Assembly (NCBI RefSeq): GCF_006385255.1
Contig: NZ_VFJE01000056.1
Location: 868,001-932,000 of the forward strand
DNA from: Flavobacterium microcysteis
GTDB lineage: Bacteria > Bacteroidota > Bacteroidia > Flavobacteriales > Flavobacteriaceae
Direction: 5' to 3'
Length of the DNA: 64,000 nt
Shown here in pieces: positions 35,463 to 45,142 of this stretch. Each line of letters opens with the position of its first letter. Position 1 is the stretch's first letter. The notes beneath the pieces are model-generated. The model was given only the letters and a program-made list of their open reading frames with translations, was not told where the DNA came from and did not search any database. The position numbers and the translations under genes are program-made.

Positions 35463-36200
35463 ATGGACGAAACTTTACGAATTTATTGGGAACTTTATAA
35501 TGAGATATTTTCAAATGAACTAATGATTCATAAGAGCCATAACTTACTTAGAAATTTTGAAGAAGAATTTATTGACGGACCAATACTTGAATTAGGCTGT
35601 GGACAAAGTAATTTTTTGGTGGAGTTTTCAAAAACCGGAAAAGAAATATTTGCAGTTGACAATGAAGAGTTCCAGTTGAATTTATTAAAAAAAAGAATTG
35701 AATCATACGCTGGAAAAGATGCTGGAAAATTACGTTTATTAAATATCACAATTCCTGAGAAAGAAATTCCGCAAGAAGTATTTTCATTAGTTATTGCATC
35801 TGATTTTTTACATTTTTTTTCAATAAATGAATGTAAAAATATCATTTCTCAGATAATTGCAAGAACACAGAAAGGCTCATTAATTTTTGTTAGAGTTCAC
35901 TCACAATCACATTCTTATAGTAATTCCCCAGATCCGGAATTACACAAGTATTTTAAACATTTTTTCACAGAAACCGATTTAATGGAATTGTTTGATGAAA
36001 AGTATTTCGACAGAATGATTTTCTCAAATACTGTTCAGAATATTAGATCCAAATTTACTAGAGAAATGGAGATAAAGTGGACAGAAAAAATATTAGATGA
36101 ATATCAAATTTTTGATCCGCAAGAAAGGCAAGAACAATTTGAAGAAGCTAATAAAGAATTAAATATTGGCTATCTAGAATGTATTTATAGACGAAAATGA
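35463..36200 (+). CDS. Class I SAM-dependent methyltransferase
   Basis: A 245-residue methyltransferase with motif I ILELGCGQSNFLVEF near residue 42, an acidic strand-2 end (FAVDNEEFQ) and LVIASDFLHFFS as motif post-I region. The substrate is unknown. Third of the AT-rich genes following mobC; its stop is 30 bases from the convergent end of the methylase-helicase gene. No cassette-like spacer follows it. Confidence 0.8.
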   Translation: MDETLRIYWELYNEIFSNELMIHKSHNLLRNFEEEFIDGPILELGCGQSNFLVEFSKTGKEIFAVDNEEFQLNLLKKRIESYAGKDAGKLRLLNITIPEKEIPQEVFSLVIASDFLHFFSINECKNIISQIIARTQKGSLIFVRVHSQSHSYSNSPDPELHKYFKHFFTETDLMELFDEKYFDRMIFSNTVQNIRSKFTREMEIKWTEKILDEYQIFDPQERQEQFEEANKELNIGYLECIYRRK

Positions 36201-36230
36201 AACTGCCTGTGAGATAAGCGACGGCCGTTC

Positions 36231-39200
36231 TCAAACCTTTAACCGTGCAGCAGGCTTTTCCTGCACCTGAATACCACTGATCTCAATTGTTTCTTTCTGC
36301 TCTGTATTTTCGGAAGTAATAGATAATTGTATTTTCCTTTCAACGGCAGCAAGTTCTGTTTTAAGCTCACTTAATCTACTTTCCTTAGACCACGTACTGT
36401 TTATCACATCTTTAAGAACGGGCAGGTCTTTTTGTATTTCAGTAATCTTCTTTTTTTCCTGTTCGATATAACCTGGTAATTTCTCCAGCGCATTAAGAAA
36501 GTTCATAGCTGCCAGCTTCTCGTCTTTAGCGATTAAACCGTTGTTGTAGGTATATTTAATATTTCCCTCACCTTGTATCAAAAATCGGTTTACCCGTATA
36601 TCCACGCCCTCTCTTTCGGACATTTCTGTTTTGACCAAAAGTGTAAATCCGTACAAGGTACCGATTTCTTCATATTGACCTCCGGTACGGGCTTTCTCTG
36701 CAAGCTCATTGAGCTTGGTACCAATTTGTTTACTGTCAGTATTGGAAGGTAAACCGTCCAATCGTAAAGGATTTTCGACACTACCGTCCGAACATTTTTG
36801 TATGCGTTGCTGTAAGTTTTCCCAATCAAGGCTCATTCGGTTAAAACGGGATTGGGAGCTTTCAAGCAATTCCGTAAAATCCTGCAGCTTGTATTTGGCA
36901 CTGAACTTAGAACGGTTAAACGCCTGTTTTTCGCTTTCCAATCCTCCAATCTGTTTTTCCAATTTGGCTTTATCCAAAAGGTCGGTATTTCCCGAAAGGA
37001 TAGCCACATATTCCGAAAAGTTCATTCCCGATTTTTCGTCCATACTCCCCTCGTCAATAGTCCGTTTGCCCAGATTGTTGTTTTTTAACTGGTCTATAAA
37101 AAGTTGCTTATTGTACAGCAGGTTAAACTTATAGCTGTCCAATGATTTCTCTACTGCATAGATAATTACATCAACTTTGTTGTTGGCAAAGAATTTAGCT
37201 ATTTCATTACCTTTTCGGACTGCCCGTCCGTCCCTTTGGGCAAGGTCGCTTGGCCGCCACGGTGTGTCTAAATGATGAACGGCAACAGCTCTTTTCTGTG
37301 CGTTGACACCTGTCCCGAGCATACTTGTAGAACCGAACAGCACCCGAATCTTACCTTCGTTCATTCCCTTGATAAGTTCCTTGCGCTGCTTATCATTCTT
37401 ACCTTCCTGTATAAACCTAACTTCGTTTGCTGGTATGCCGTGGTCTTCCACCAGCTTACGTTTGATTTCGGAATACACATTCCATTCGCCCGGCTTGTAA
37501 GTTCCCAGATCGGAGAAAACGAATTGTGTTCCCTTCTGTGCGTTGTATTGGATGTAATACTTGGCAATGTTTGCCGCACAATGCGAAGCCTTGTTATCGG
37601 GGTGGTCATCATACCTACCACTAACCATACGCATATCCAGCGACATCTTACGAGCATAGTCAGTAGCGATAAGCATTTTTGCTTTTTCTTCGCTTTGACT
37701 TAATGGTAGTCTTCCCAACAGTTCGGCATTTCCTGTTTTCGCAAACTCCATCAGGTTTTTTATAAATTCTTCCTGGTCGGGAGTAGATGGTATGTTGTAA
37801 AGTACCTCGTTTTTATCGGGGCGATCAATGCCTATATCTTTTGCAGTTCGGTAATCCGTGATTTCGGAGTAAAACTGAGCCAGCTCCGGTACTTTGATAA
37901 AGTAACGGAAACGTTCTTTTGCCACGATATTGTTGGCCACCGAAAATTCATAATCAGTAGTTTTTCTTGCATAGATAGCCGCCCATGCATCAAAGGAATG
38001 AATTCCTTGTTTTTCCATCGCTCGTGGTCGCAGGTATTTGAACAGTAGATACAGCTCAGTTAATGAATTACTGATAGTTGTGCCCGAAAGGAAGGTTGCC
38101 CCCATATCAGCATTGATACGTTCCTGAATAGTACGGATGGCAAACAAAAGGTTGATAGCCTTTTGGCTTCCGTCCACATTGCCTAATCCGGCAACCCGTG
38201 TATGCCTCGTGTTGAACATCAGATTTTTGAATTGGTGGCTTTCGTCCACAAACAAATGATCAATTCCCATCATCTTAAAATCTACGACATCATCTTTGCG
38301 GTTTTCTATATCGTGCTGCAGGGTTTTCAGCTTGACTTCTAGATTTTCTTTGCGCTTGATTACTCCGGAAAGCATACCTCTTGTAACTTCCTTGCCTTGC
38401 GATTGTAATGCATCGAGGTTACGCTCTATGCTGTCTAATTCTATTTCGAGTATTTCCTTTTGTATTTCAGGAGATTGGGGTATCATCCCGAATTGGTCAT
38501 GCGTCAAGATAACACAATCCCAATCATTGTTTTTAATATCACCGAAAATTCGCATCCGTTTTTGCGGCGTAAAGTCTTCTTTTCCCGGAAACAGAATTTT
38601 AGCGTGCGGATAGGCAGTACGGTATGCTTCGGCAATTTCGTGAACATTGCTTTTTAGCCCTATAATCATAGGCTTGTTGGCTAACCCCAAACGCTTCATT
38701 TCCTGTGCAGCCGTACACATTACGAGCGTCTTTCCTGCGCCTACTTCGTGGTCACATATCGCACCGTTGTTCAGTTTTATCATCCAAACGGTGTCCTTTT
38801 GGCTAGAATACAAATCTTCGATGCCGAGTGCCTTGCGGTCCAATCCCGGAAAATCCTGATGGCTTCCGTCATAGCTTGGTCGGACGAAACAGTTAAAAGT
38901 GTCGTTGTATTGGTCGGTCAGCCGGTTTTTAAACTCATCGTTTTGCGAGTGCAGCCAATCGGTAAAACCAGTGCGGATTTCATCGATCTTGGTGTTGGCC
39001 ATTTGTATGGCTTCCATATCTTTTACCTTGACCTCTTGGTCGCCAACCATAACTTTTTTGGTAATGTCCGGTGTGGTATTGACAAGGGCGTGTTTTAGCA
39101 GGGCAATACCGTCGAATGTGCGGCTTTCGGCTTTGACAGCATATTTTTCCCATATATGTAAATTCCCTTGATAGCACTTTACGGAAAAGTCATCGGAGCT

Positions 39201-41582
39201 TTCCGAATAATTTATATGTACATCAGCATCGAAAAGATGTGAAGCAAAACGGGCATAAAGGCCTGTGGGTATCCAGCGTTCACCTAAATTAAAATCTAGT
39301 TCCTCAAATTCAATACGTGTTGGTCGGCCCTCTTCTAAGACGGTAAGGCTTGCTTCGGCTTGGCTATCTTCAGTATTAATTAGAAGGTAAGCTTTGAGCT
39401 CTTGGGCTTTTTCAACTATGTTACCTGCAATCCAGCGTTCGGATATTTCATATTCCTTTTGCAGGGGATTATAGTAAATACGACCGTGTAATGCTTCTTT
39501 CAAAGCATCGTGCGTCATACTGCTGATTTTAGACATATAGTCCAAATCCACCCACCCGTATTTGTTCAGCGAAGCCGCCAGCGCTTCTTCAGGATTGTCT
39601 GTTGCTATTGCTAAGGTGGAGAAACTTACAGGACGGCTGAATATATCGGCTTTGTGTACAACGCCACCAACTACCCGTTCCAGATAAGGGATTTCCTTGC
39701 CCGAGCTATCCGTTTTGATGAGCTTGATATTGTCGGCACTGTTAAGATCGCCGTACCTTTTGACAAAGGCATCATAAAGACGGTTAAGATTTTCCCTTTC
39801 TTCTTTTTGTTCAGTCTGAAACGTTGCCTCTTTATTGTAAAGCTGTTGGTAAACATCACGTAGAGCTATGTACGCTTCGGCTCTTGCTTTCTGTAAGGCC
39901 GGCAACTGCAAGGGGTGGAAAACCGCCACGCCACATGATGTATCTACTTCTTGCAGATGACCGACCCAGCCATTATTCGCAACAAGGCAGTCGTTACGAT
40001 GAAACGATTGCAGTTCGCCACTGTACGGAGCAGGTTTGGAAATAGCTGGCATATCAGCATGGCTATTCCCGCTGGTATTCGAAAACAGGTCGCCGATAGC
40101 TTCCTGTTTTTGATCTTCGGCTGAGGCTAGTCTATTGGTAAGTGCTGGCGTGTATGATTGCAGCATAGCACTGAAAAGGTCAGTTTGCTGACCTGTCGCA
40201 CGACTGTTTTTTTTAGTGCTTTGCTTTTTGACTTTAGGAGTTCCTTTTGGTGGATCAGTTAACATTGCAGGTCCATCCGCATATTCAAACAGGTCAAAAA
40301 TGCTTAACTGTTTTATTTCCCGCGTGCTTTCCGGAACAGAGAATGTCTTATGTTGAATGCTTATAGCTTCGACAACCGGAGGTGCAACCGTGGTTTCAAT
40401 AGGGGTAATTGTTTCAGGTACTTCGTTCTGTTCGCCTTCATACAAACCAAAATTCAGATGCTTACCAAAATCTTCGGAAAGCATTCGTTTCAAATCTTTG
40501 GCAATTCCTTCAACGCCGCCTTTATGTGTATAGATCAATGCAGGCTGTCCATAAGCGTCGGTGTCTAATTTATGTTCGGTATGCACAATCCTTGTACTGT
40601 CCTGAAAGAGTGCATTGCCCGATGTGTTGTATTCTGTCTGTCTGCTTTGGCAAAACAGATCTTCCCTCTGCTTAAGACCTTGCTTTGCCGTATTTTTTTG
40701 CAGGATAATCAAATCACTTCCAACTGCTGTTCCGGCGTATTCCGTAAACAGGTTGTTTGGCAAGCGAACTACTGAAATCAAATTATTATCCTGCATAAGC
40801 GCCCTGCGTATCGGCTCATTATTTGGGCTGTTGAGAATGCCCTGCGAGGTAATGTAAGCCAGCAGACCGCCCTCCCGGAGCATATCAGCACCTTTGAGAA
40901 AAAAGTAATTGTGAACGCTACGGGCTGCCTGTACTTTTGCACTGTCCTTGCTTCGGGAATAGCTAAGGTCGAAAACGGAAGTGTCACCAAAAGGTATGTT
41001 GCTGGCTACTATATCATAGTTGTTTTGTTCCTTTTCGGGTATTTCTTCAAAACCGGCAATACGGATATTGCTTTGAGGATAAAGCTGTTTTAAAATCTTG
41101 CCCGTGAGCAAATCCTTTTCATAAGCAGTAACATTAGCTTTTTGATTTTCTGAAAAGGATTGTATGAATGAGCCGACACCGGCGGAGGGTTCTAGGAGTT
41201 TATCAATGTTCAGACCGCTTTCACGCAAGGTCGCGGAAATCGCATTTATTACCTGTGGCGGTGTATAAAAAGCCGTCAGAACGGAGCTCTTCATACTATC
41301 CACATACCTGCGGTATTGCTTTTCGTCTTCTGAATTTTCTTTGAGTAGTAGGTGTAGTTCCTGCGTGAGTGGAAAAAGCTCATGTTCGGTTTTTCTCCAA
41401 TTATTGATGTCAATTTCATTCGCTATGGGGTTCAATACGAATTTGAGACCGCCAAATCCGCTGTATTGCATCATTAGCAGTCTTTCGCCTACGGTGGCTT
41501 GTCGTTTCTCCTTTTCCAGTTTAAAAGCAATTCGCAGGGCATTAATGTTCTCTTGGAGATGTTGCTTTTTACTGAAGCCCAT
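36231..41582 (-). CDS. DarB-like DNA methylase-helicase fusion
   Basis: A 1783-residue ICE backbone protein. The N-terminal methyltransferase domain has motif I EPSAGVGSF (residues 131-139) and NIPFG at the NPPY position (195-199). A proline/lysine-rich linker leads to a central region. The second half is an SNF2-type helicase: Walker A-like DHEVGAGKT, DEAH-like LFVDESHQFKNL, and motif VI DTPWRPSDLAQRDGRAVRKGN. The end is coiled coil. Similar fusions occur in phage P1 DarB and in many ICEs, where protection of incoming DNA from restriction is the best-supported idea. The start overlaps the DUF1896 gene by 14 bases. Confidence 0.87.
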   Translation of the reverse strand: MGFSKKQHLQENINALRIAFKLEKEKRQATVGERLLMMQYSGFGGLKFVLNPIANEIDINNWRKTEHELFPLTQELHLLLKENSEDEKQYRRYVDSMKSSVLTAFYTPPQVINAISATLRESGLNIDKLLEPSAGVGSFIQSFSENQKANVTAYEKDLLTGKILKQLYPQSNIRIAGFEEIPEKEQNNYDIVASNIPFGDTSVFDLSYSRSKDSAKVQAARSVHNYFFLKGADMLREGGLLAYITSQGILNSPNNEPIRRALMQDNNLISVVRLPNNLFTEYAGTAVGSDLIILQKNTAKQGLKQREDLFCQSRQTEYNTSGNALFQDSTRIVHTEHKLDTDAYGQPALIYTHKGGVEGIAKDLKRMLSEDFGKHLNFGLYEGEQNEVPETITPIETTVAPPVVEAISIQHKTFSVPESTREIKQLSIFDLFEYADGPAMLTDPPKGTPKVKKQSTKKNSRATGQQTDLFSAMLQSYTPALTNRLASAEDQKQEAIGDLFSNTSGNSHADMPAISKPAPYSGELQSFHRNDCLVANNGWVGHLQEVDTSCGVAVFHPLQLPALQKARAEAYIALRDVYQQLYNKEATFQTEQKEERENLNRLYDAFVKRYGDLNSADNIKLIKTDSSGKEIPYLERVVGGVVHKADIFSRPVSFSTLAIATDNPEEALAASLNKYGWVDLDYMSKISSMTHDALKEALHGRIYYNPLQKEYEISERWIAGNIVEKAQELKAYLLINTEDSQAEASLTVLEEGRPTRIEFEELDFNLGERWIPTGLYARFASHLFDADVHINYSESSDDFSVKCYQGNLHIWEKYAVKAESRTFDGIALLKHALVNTTPDITKKVMVGDQEVKVKDMEAIQMANTKIDEIRTGFTDWLHSQNDEFKNRLTDQYNDTFNCFVRPSYDGSHQDFPGLDRKALGIEDLYSSQKDTVWMIKLNNGAICDHEVGAGKTLVMCTAAQEMKRLGLANKPMIIGLKSNVHEIAEAYRTAYPHAKILFPGKEDFTPQKRMRIFGDIKNNDWDCVILTHDQFGMIPQSPEIQKEILEIELDSIERNLDALQSQGKEVTRGMLSGVIKRKENLEVKLKTLQHDIENRKDDVVDFKMMGIDHLFVDESHQFKNLMFNTRHTRVAGLGNVDGSQKAINLLFAIRTIQERINADMGATFLSGTTISNSLTELYLLFKYLRPRAMEKQGIHSFDAWAAIYARKTTDYEFSVANNIVAKERFRYFIKVPELAQFYSEITDYRTAKDIGIDRPDKNEVLYNIPSTPDQEEFIKNLMEFAKTGNAELLGRLPLSQSEEKAKMLIATDYARKMSLDMRMVSGRYDDHPDNKASHCAANIAKYYIQYNAQKGTQFVFSDLGTYKPGEWNVYSEIKRKLVEDHGIPANEVRFIQEGKNDKQRKELIKGMNEGKIRVLFGSTSMLGTGVNAQKRAVAVHHLDTPWRPSDLAQRDGRAVRKGNEIAKFFANNKVDVIIYAVEKSLDSYKFNLLYNKQLFIDQLKNNNLGKRTIDEGSMDEKSGMNFSEYVAILSGNTDLLDKAKLEKQIGGLESEKQAFNRSKFSAKYKLQDFTELLESSQSRFNRMSLDWENLQQRIQKCSDGSVENPLRLDGLPSNTDSKQIGTKLNELAEKARTGGQYEEIGTLYGFTLLVKTEMSEREGVDIRVNRFLIQGEGNIKYTYNNGLIAKDEKLAAMNFLNALEKLPGYIEQEKKKITEIQKDLPVLKDVINSTWSKESRLSELKTELAAVERKIQLSITSENTEQKETIEISGIQVQEKPAARLKV

Positions 41583-42006
41583 TTTCCTGTATCCATATTG
41601 CGATGGTTCCTGTTATTTCTGTATAGAGCAGGTCAAACTCAAAACTGTATGCGAAGGTGTCGGTTACCTCGTAGCTGGAGAAAACAGGCGTGCAGACAGG
41701 AAACATTTTAATAGCAAATGGTCGCATTTCCTCGTCTGCCATTATGGTATCAAACTCATTGCAGACAACCTGAAAAATAGTGTCAAACATGGAGAAATAC
41801 AGGTTTTCAAATAGTATATAATTCGCTATTTCGCTGCATTGCTCAATAGTGTTTCCTGAACTAAATGCGCCTTCGTACGCATTGGCCGCCCACGAGGAAC
41901 GCTGTTCAATAAATTTTTGGTCGTTTGCTTTTTCAGGGAAACTTGTATTTAATAATTCTTGGAGTCGTAATCTGAAATACGATAGGTCTTTTTGCTGTGT
42001 ATCCAT
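41569..42006 (-). CDS. DUF1896 family protein
   Basis: A 145-residue protein of the DUF1896 family, regularly found next to the methylase-helicase gene in Bacteroidota ICEs. The sequence begins MDTQQKDLSYFRLRLQELLNTSFPEKANDQKFIEQRSSWA and is helical, without signal or membrane segments. Function unknown. The 3' end overlaps the helicase gene start, indicating coupled expression. Confidence 0.85.
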   Translation of the reverse strand: MDTQQKDLSYFRLRLQELLNTSFPEKANDQKFIEQRSSWAANAYEGAFSSGNTIEQCSEIANYILFENLYFSMFDTIFQVVCNEFDTIMADEEMRPFAIKMFPVCTPVFSSYEVTDTFAYSFEFDLLYTEITGTIAIWIQENGLQ

Positions 42007-42140
42007 ACTATAATTTTGTTTAGAATTGGCATGAAGCCTAAAATTATAGCAGTAGATAAGAGCCTTTGCTGAAGTTGAATGATTTGGCTTTGTATGGCAG
42101 GATTTGGCAAAAGAACGCTTCTATAAAACCCGAAATGAAA

Positions 42141-42172
42141 ACAAAACCCTCTGATCATTCAGAGGGTTTATT
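42141..42172 (-). terminator. Terminator after the ORF6N gene
   Basis: An 11-bp stem, AAACCCTCTGA (42144-42154) with TCAGAGGGTTT (42159-42169), lies 5 bases beyond the ORF6N stop. On the minus strand it is followed by TGTTTTC. It is AT-flanked on both sides and may also act on the opposite strand. Confidence 0.75.
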
Positions 42173-42174
42173 TA

Positions 42175-43053
42175 TTAATTGTTCAAGATTTGAAGCATTC
42201 TGCCGACCTCAATATCCATTCTTGAAAAGGCAAACCATTTTTTACCCAGGTCTTTGAGTGATGCTCCAATATGATAGAGTTCTGTATCGTCAATTATCAA
42301 AAAACGGTCGTGAGCATCAGAGAAAATTTCGATTTCAATCTGGGGATATTGGCTGTTGTATAGCTGCAAATCCAGTCGTAGCTGATTGCTTATATTCTTG
42401 GTATAGATAGTTGCGGTAACATCATTGTTGCGTTTACCCAATAAAGTTAATACTGTGTCATCTACATAATTATCCAGCAGGATAATGGAGATTTTAGCAG
42501 TTCGGATAATATCGGAAACAAAGGCATAGGCATCAAAAACCTGCCCGTTATAGAAAATACCTTTTTCGCTATGGATTTTATCGCTTTCTAAAGCCTTAAA
42601 AATCTCTTCAAATTTTTGGTCGGCTTCTAGTTGTTTCAGTTCAATCTTATCCAAACGATGAAAAAGAGAGGCATTGCTGATAAGCATTCTACGCATTTCT
42701 ACAAATGCTTCCATAATTTCAACACTGACCTTAACGGCAATTTCGGAACGAAGTATAGCAGAAGCCATTGCAACCCCTTGTTCGGTAAAAACATATGGCA
42801 GATAACGTCTTCCGCCGTAGCTCAATCTTGAGGTTCCAATTTGGAACCTCAAGATTTCTACTTCTTCTTTGGTCAGTTGATAGCAAAATGATGCGGGAAA
42901 CCTCTCAATATTCCTTTTTACGGCTTTGTTAAGGTTCTTTGTGTCCACCTGATACAAGGAAGCGAGGTCATTATCCAGCATCACTTGCTTTCCATGTATG
43001 GAATAAATCAGATTTCTGATTTCAATTGGGCTAATGTTGGGCTTATTTTCCAT
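42175..43053 (-). CDS. ORF6N-domain DNA-binding protein with PLD-like C-terminus
   Basis: A 292-residue protein. Residues 8-95 are an ORF6N domain (EIRNLIYSIHGKQVMLDNDLASLYQVDTKNLNKAVKRN...YVFTEQGVAMASAIL), a DNA-binding module common in phages and mobile elements. After a coiled stretch, residues 165-290 resemble a single PLD-like domain (ISIILLDNYVDD, AHDRFLIIDD, LYHIGASLKDLG), with Arg replacing the usual Lys of the HxK motif. A regulator with a degenerate nuclease-like sensing domain is likely. Its ATG overlaps the topB stop by one base. Confidence 0.85.
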   Translation of the reverse strand: MENKPNISPIEIRNLIYSIHGKQVMLDNDLASLYQVDTKNLNKAVKRNIERFPASFCYQLTKEEVEILRFQIGTSRLSYGGRRYLPYVFTEQGVAMASAILRSEIAVKVSVEIMEAFVEMRRMLISNASLFHRLDKIELKQLEADQKFEEIFKALESDKIHSEKGIFYNGQVFDAYAFVSDIIRTAKISIILLDNYVDDTVLTLLGKRNNDVTATIYTKNISNQLRLDLQLYNSQYPQIEIEIFSDAHDRFLIIDDTELYHIGASLKDLGKKWFAFSRMDIEVGRMLQILNN

Positions 43054-45137
43054 TACTTTTTGAAGTCTTTATTTTTGGCAAACTCAAAGGAAGTTTCAGC
43101 ATTATCGTTCAGTACGATGTATGCATCAAACGTTTTTCCTGCCTTGCTTTTCATTCCTTTGATGAGTGAAGTCTTACCCGTGCTGACAAGGTTTTTAATA
43201 TCGCCGATACCTATTTGCACGCCGCAGACATTGCGGAACTGTACCCAGCTACAAGCTTCATCAGGACACTTCACTATTTTGTCCCGTATAATGAGTTGCT
43301 GGCTTTTACATTTGGGGCAAATGAGTTTTGGCAGGTTGTTTTGTGCAATAGAAGTCTGCAGCAATTCATTGGCAATAGATGAAGCGTAATTTTCCATTTC
43401 CTTTTGAAATGTTTTGGCATCTGATTCGTTGTTTTCGATTTTCTGCAATGCGAGTTCCCACTGGGCGGTCATTGCTACGTCTGCTATTTTTTGGTCTTTG
43501 ACCAAATCATATACCAGTAATCCCTTTTCAGTTGGTATCAATGATTTCTTTTCTCTATGTATATAATTGCGGGCAAATAATGTCTCGATAATTGCTGCCC
43601 TTGTAGCCGCAGTGCCGATCCCGATATTTTTTAAAGCCTTGCGTTCACCTTCATTTTCTATATCATTTCCGGCATTTTCCATACCAGACAAAAGGCTTGC
43701 TTCGGTATAAAGCACAGGTGGTTGGGTCTTCTTTGCTAAAACAAAAGCTTCCTTTATTTTGAGATCATCGCCTTTTTTCAGCTGAGGCAAGTCCTGTACT
43801 GGTTCTGTATCACTATCAGAGAAACTGCCTCTAATCGAACGCCAGCCCGCTTCTATAATCTTACAGCCTTTTGCGTGAAAATCATAATGCAATACCTGTA
43901 AACCGACATCAGTTAACTCTTTAATACAGGCTTGTGAAATGGCTTCGAGTAATCGAAAGGCTATCATGTCATACACCGCATTTTCCTTTGCATTCAGGGC
44001 TGATGGGATTTTATCAGTAATCAATAATCCATGATGATCAGTAACACGCAAATCGTTCACGATACGTTTATTAAAACGACCCCATTTCACTTGAGATAGG
44101 GTTTGTTTAATGTTTTCCCTGTTTTGCAAAGCTCTTACAAGGCTGGGAATTTCCGCCCACATATCTTCAGGAATGTATTTGCTTCCGGTACGAGGGTAAG
44201 TGATAAACTTCTTTTCGTAAAGGCTTTGGGAAATGTTAAGGGTTTCTTCAGCAGAAAGGTTCAATTTTTTGTTGGCCTCTTTTTGCAAGCCAGTAAGGTC
44301 GAACAATAAAGGCGGTTGCTCTGTAACGCTTTTGGTCTCAACCGCTGTAACTATTGCCGTTTCGTTTCGCTGAATGGCTTTAAGGGAATCACCGGCAAGT
44401 TTTTGGTCTTCCCATTTGATGTTTGAAATACTTTTAAATTCTATCAGCTCTTTGTTATGTGACAACTGTATCTGCCAATAATTTTTTACCGAGAAACTCC
44501 TGTTTTCCAAATAGCGTTTGCATATTAAAGCTAGTGTAGGTGTTTGTACTCTTCCAAGTGAATAGACCCCATTGGCTGCTGCAATTGAGAGTGCCTGTGT
44601 CGCATTGATGCCCACCAGCCAGTCGGCGCGACTTCTGCCTTTCGCTGCATGATATAATCCGTCAAATTCTTTCCCGTCTTTGAGATTATCAAAACCTTGT
44701 TTAATGGCTTTTTCGGTAAGGGAGCTTATCCAAAGCCTTTCAAAGGGTTTACTGCATTTCAGGTATTCATAAATATACCTGAAAATGAGTTCGCCCTCAC
44801 GGCCTGCATCGGTGGCTACGATTATGGTATTGCTGTTGTTAAAGAGCTGTTCAATGATTTTCAATTGTTTTAATGCACCTGTATCGGTAGTATAGCCTGT
44901 ATCTTTTTTGACCTTTCGAACAGTCAGTAAAAAAGGGTTCGGAAGTATCGGCAGTGATGCTTTGTCAAATCCCGTGATCCCGTAATCTTCGGGCATTCCC
45001 AATCCAATAAGATGGCCTAGTGCCCAAGTAACAAAATAGCCGTTACCTGTGAGGTAGCCGTCCTTTTTCTCGGATGCGCCCAACAAGCCGGCTATTTCCC
45101 TTGCTACGCTTGGTTTTTCTGCAATTATTGTTTTCAT
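43053..45137 (-). CDS. topB: DNA topoisomerase III
   Basis: A 694-residue type IA topoisomerase: Toprim domain at the N-terminus (MKTIIAEKPSVAREIAGLLG, with DAGREGELIFRYIY) and the active-site tyrosine in KKFITYPRTGSKYIPEDM. Near the C-terminus is a zinc-ribbon-like cluster (CPKCKSQQLIIRDKIVKCPDEAC). ICE-borne TopB proteins relax or decatenate DNA during excision and transfer. It begins five bases after the DUF3945 gene. Confidence 0.95.
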   Translation of the reverse strand: MKTIIAEKPSVAREIAGLLGASEKKDGYLTGNGYFVTWALGHLIGLGMPEDYGITGFDKASLPILPNPFLLTVRKVKKDTGYTTDTGALKQLKIIEQLFNNSNTIIVATDAGREGELIFRYIYEYLKCSKPFERLWISSLTEKAIKQGFDNLKDGKEFDGLYHAAKGRSRADWLVGINATQALSIAAANGVYSLGRVQTPTLALICKRYLENRSFSVKNYWQIQLSHNKELIEFKSISNIKWEDQKLAGDSLKAIQRNETAIVTAVETKSVTEQPPLLFDLTGLQKEANKKLNLSAEETLNISQSLYEKKFITYPRTGSKYIPEDMWAEIPSLVRALQNRENIKQTLSQVKWGRFNKRIVNDLRVTDHHGLLITDKIPSALNAKENAVYDMIAFRLLEAISQACIKELTDVGLQVLHYDFHAKGCKIIEAGWRSIRGSFSDSDTEPVQDLPQLKKGDDLKIKEAFVLAKKTQPPVLYTEASLLSGMENAGNDIENEGERKALKNIGIGTAATRAAIIETLFARNYIHREKKSLIPTEKGLLVYDLVKDQKIADVAMTAQWELALQKIENNESDAKTFQKEMENYASSIANELLQTSIAQNNLPKLICPKCKSQQLIIRDKIVKCPDEACSWVQFRNVCGVQIGIGDIKNLVSTGKTSLIKGMKSKAGKTFDAYIVLNDNAETSFEFAKNKDFKK

Positions 45138-45142
45138 ACATC

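Noticed and set aside
36231..41582. Many opposite-strand frames inside the methylase-helicase gene
   Set aside because: They are shadows of one long, well-supported gene with recognisable motifs throughout.
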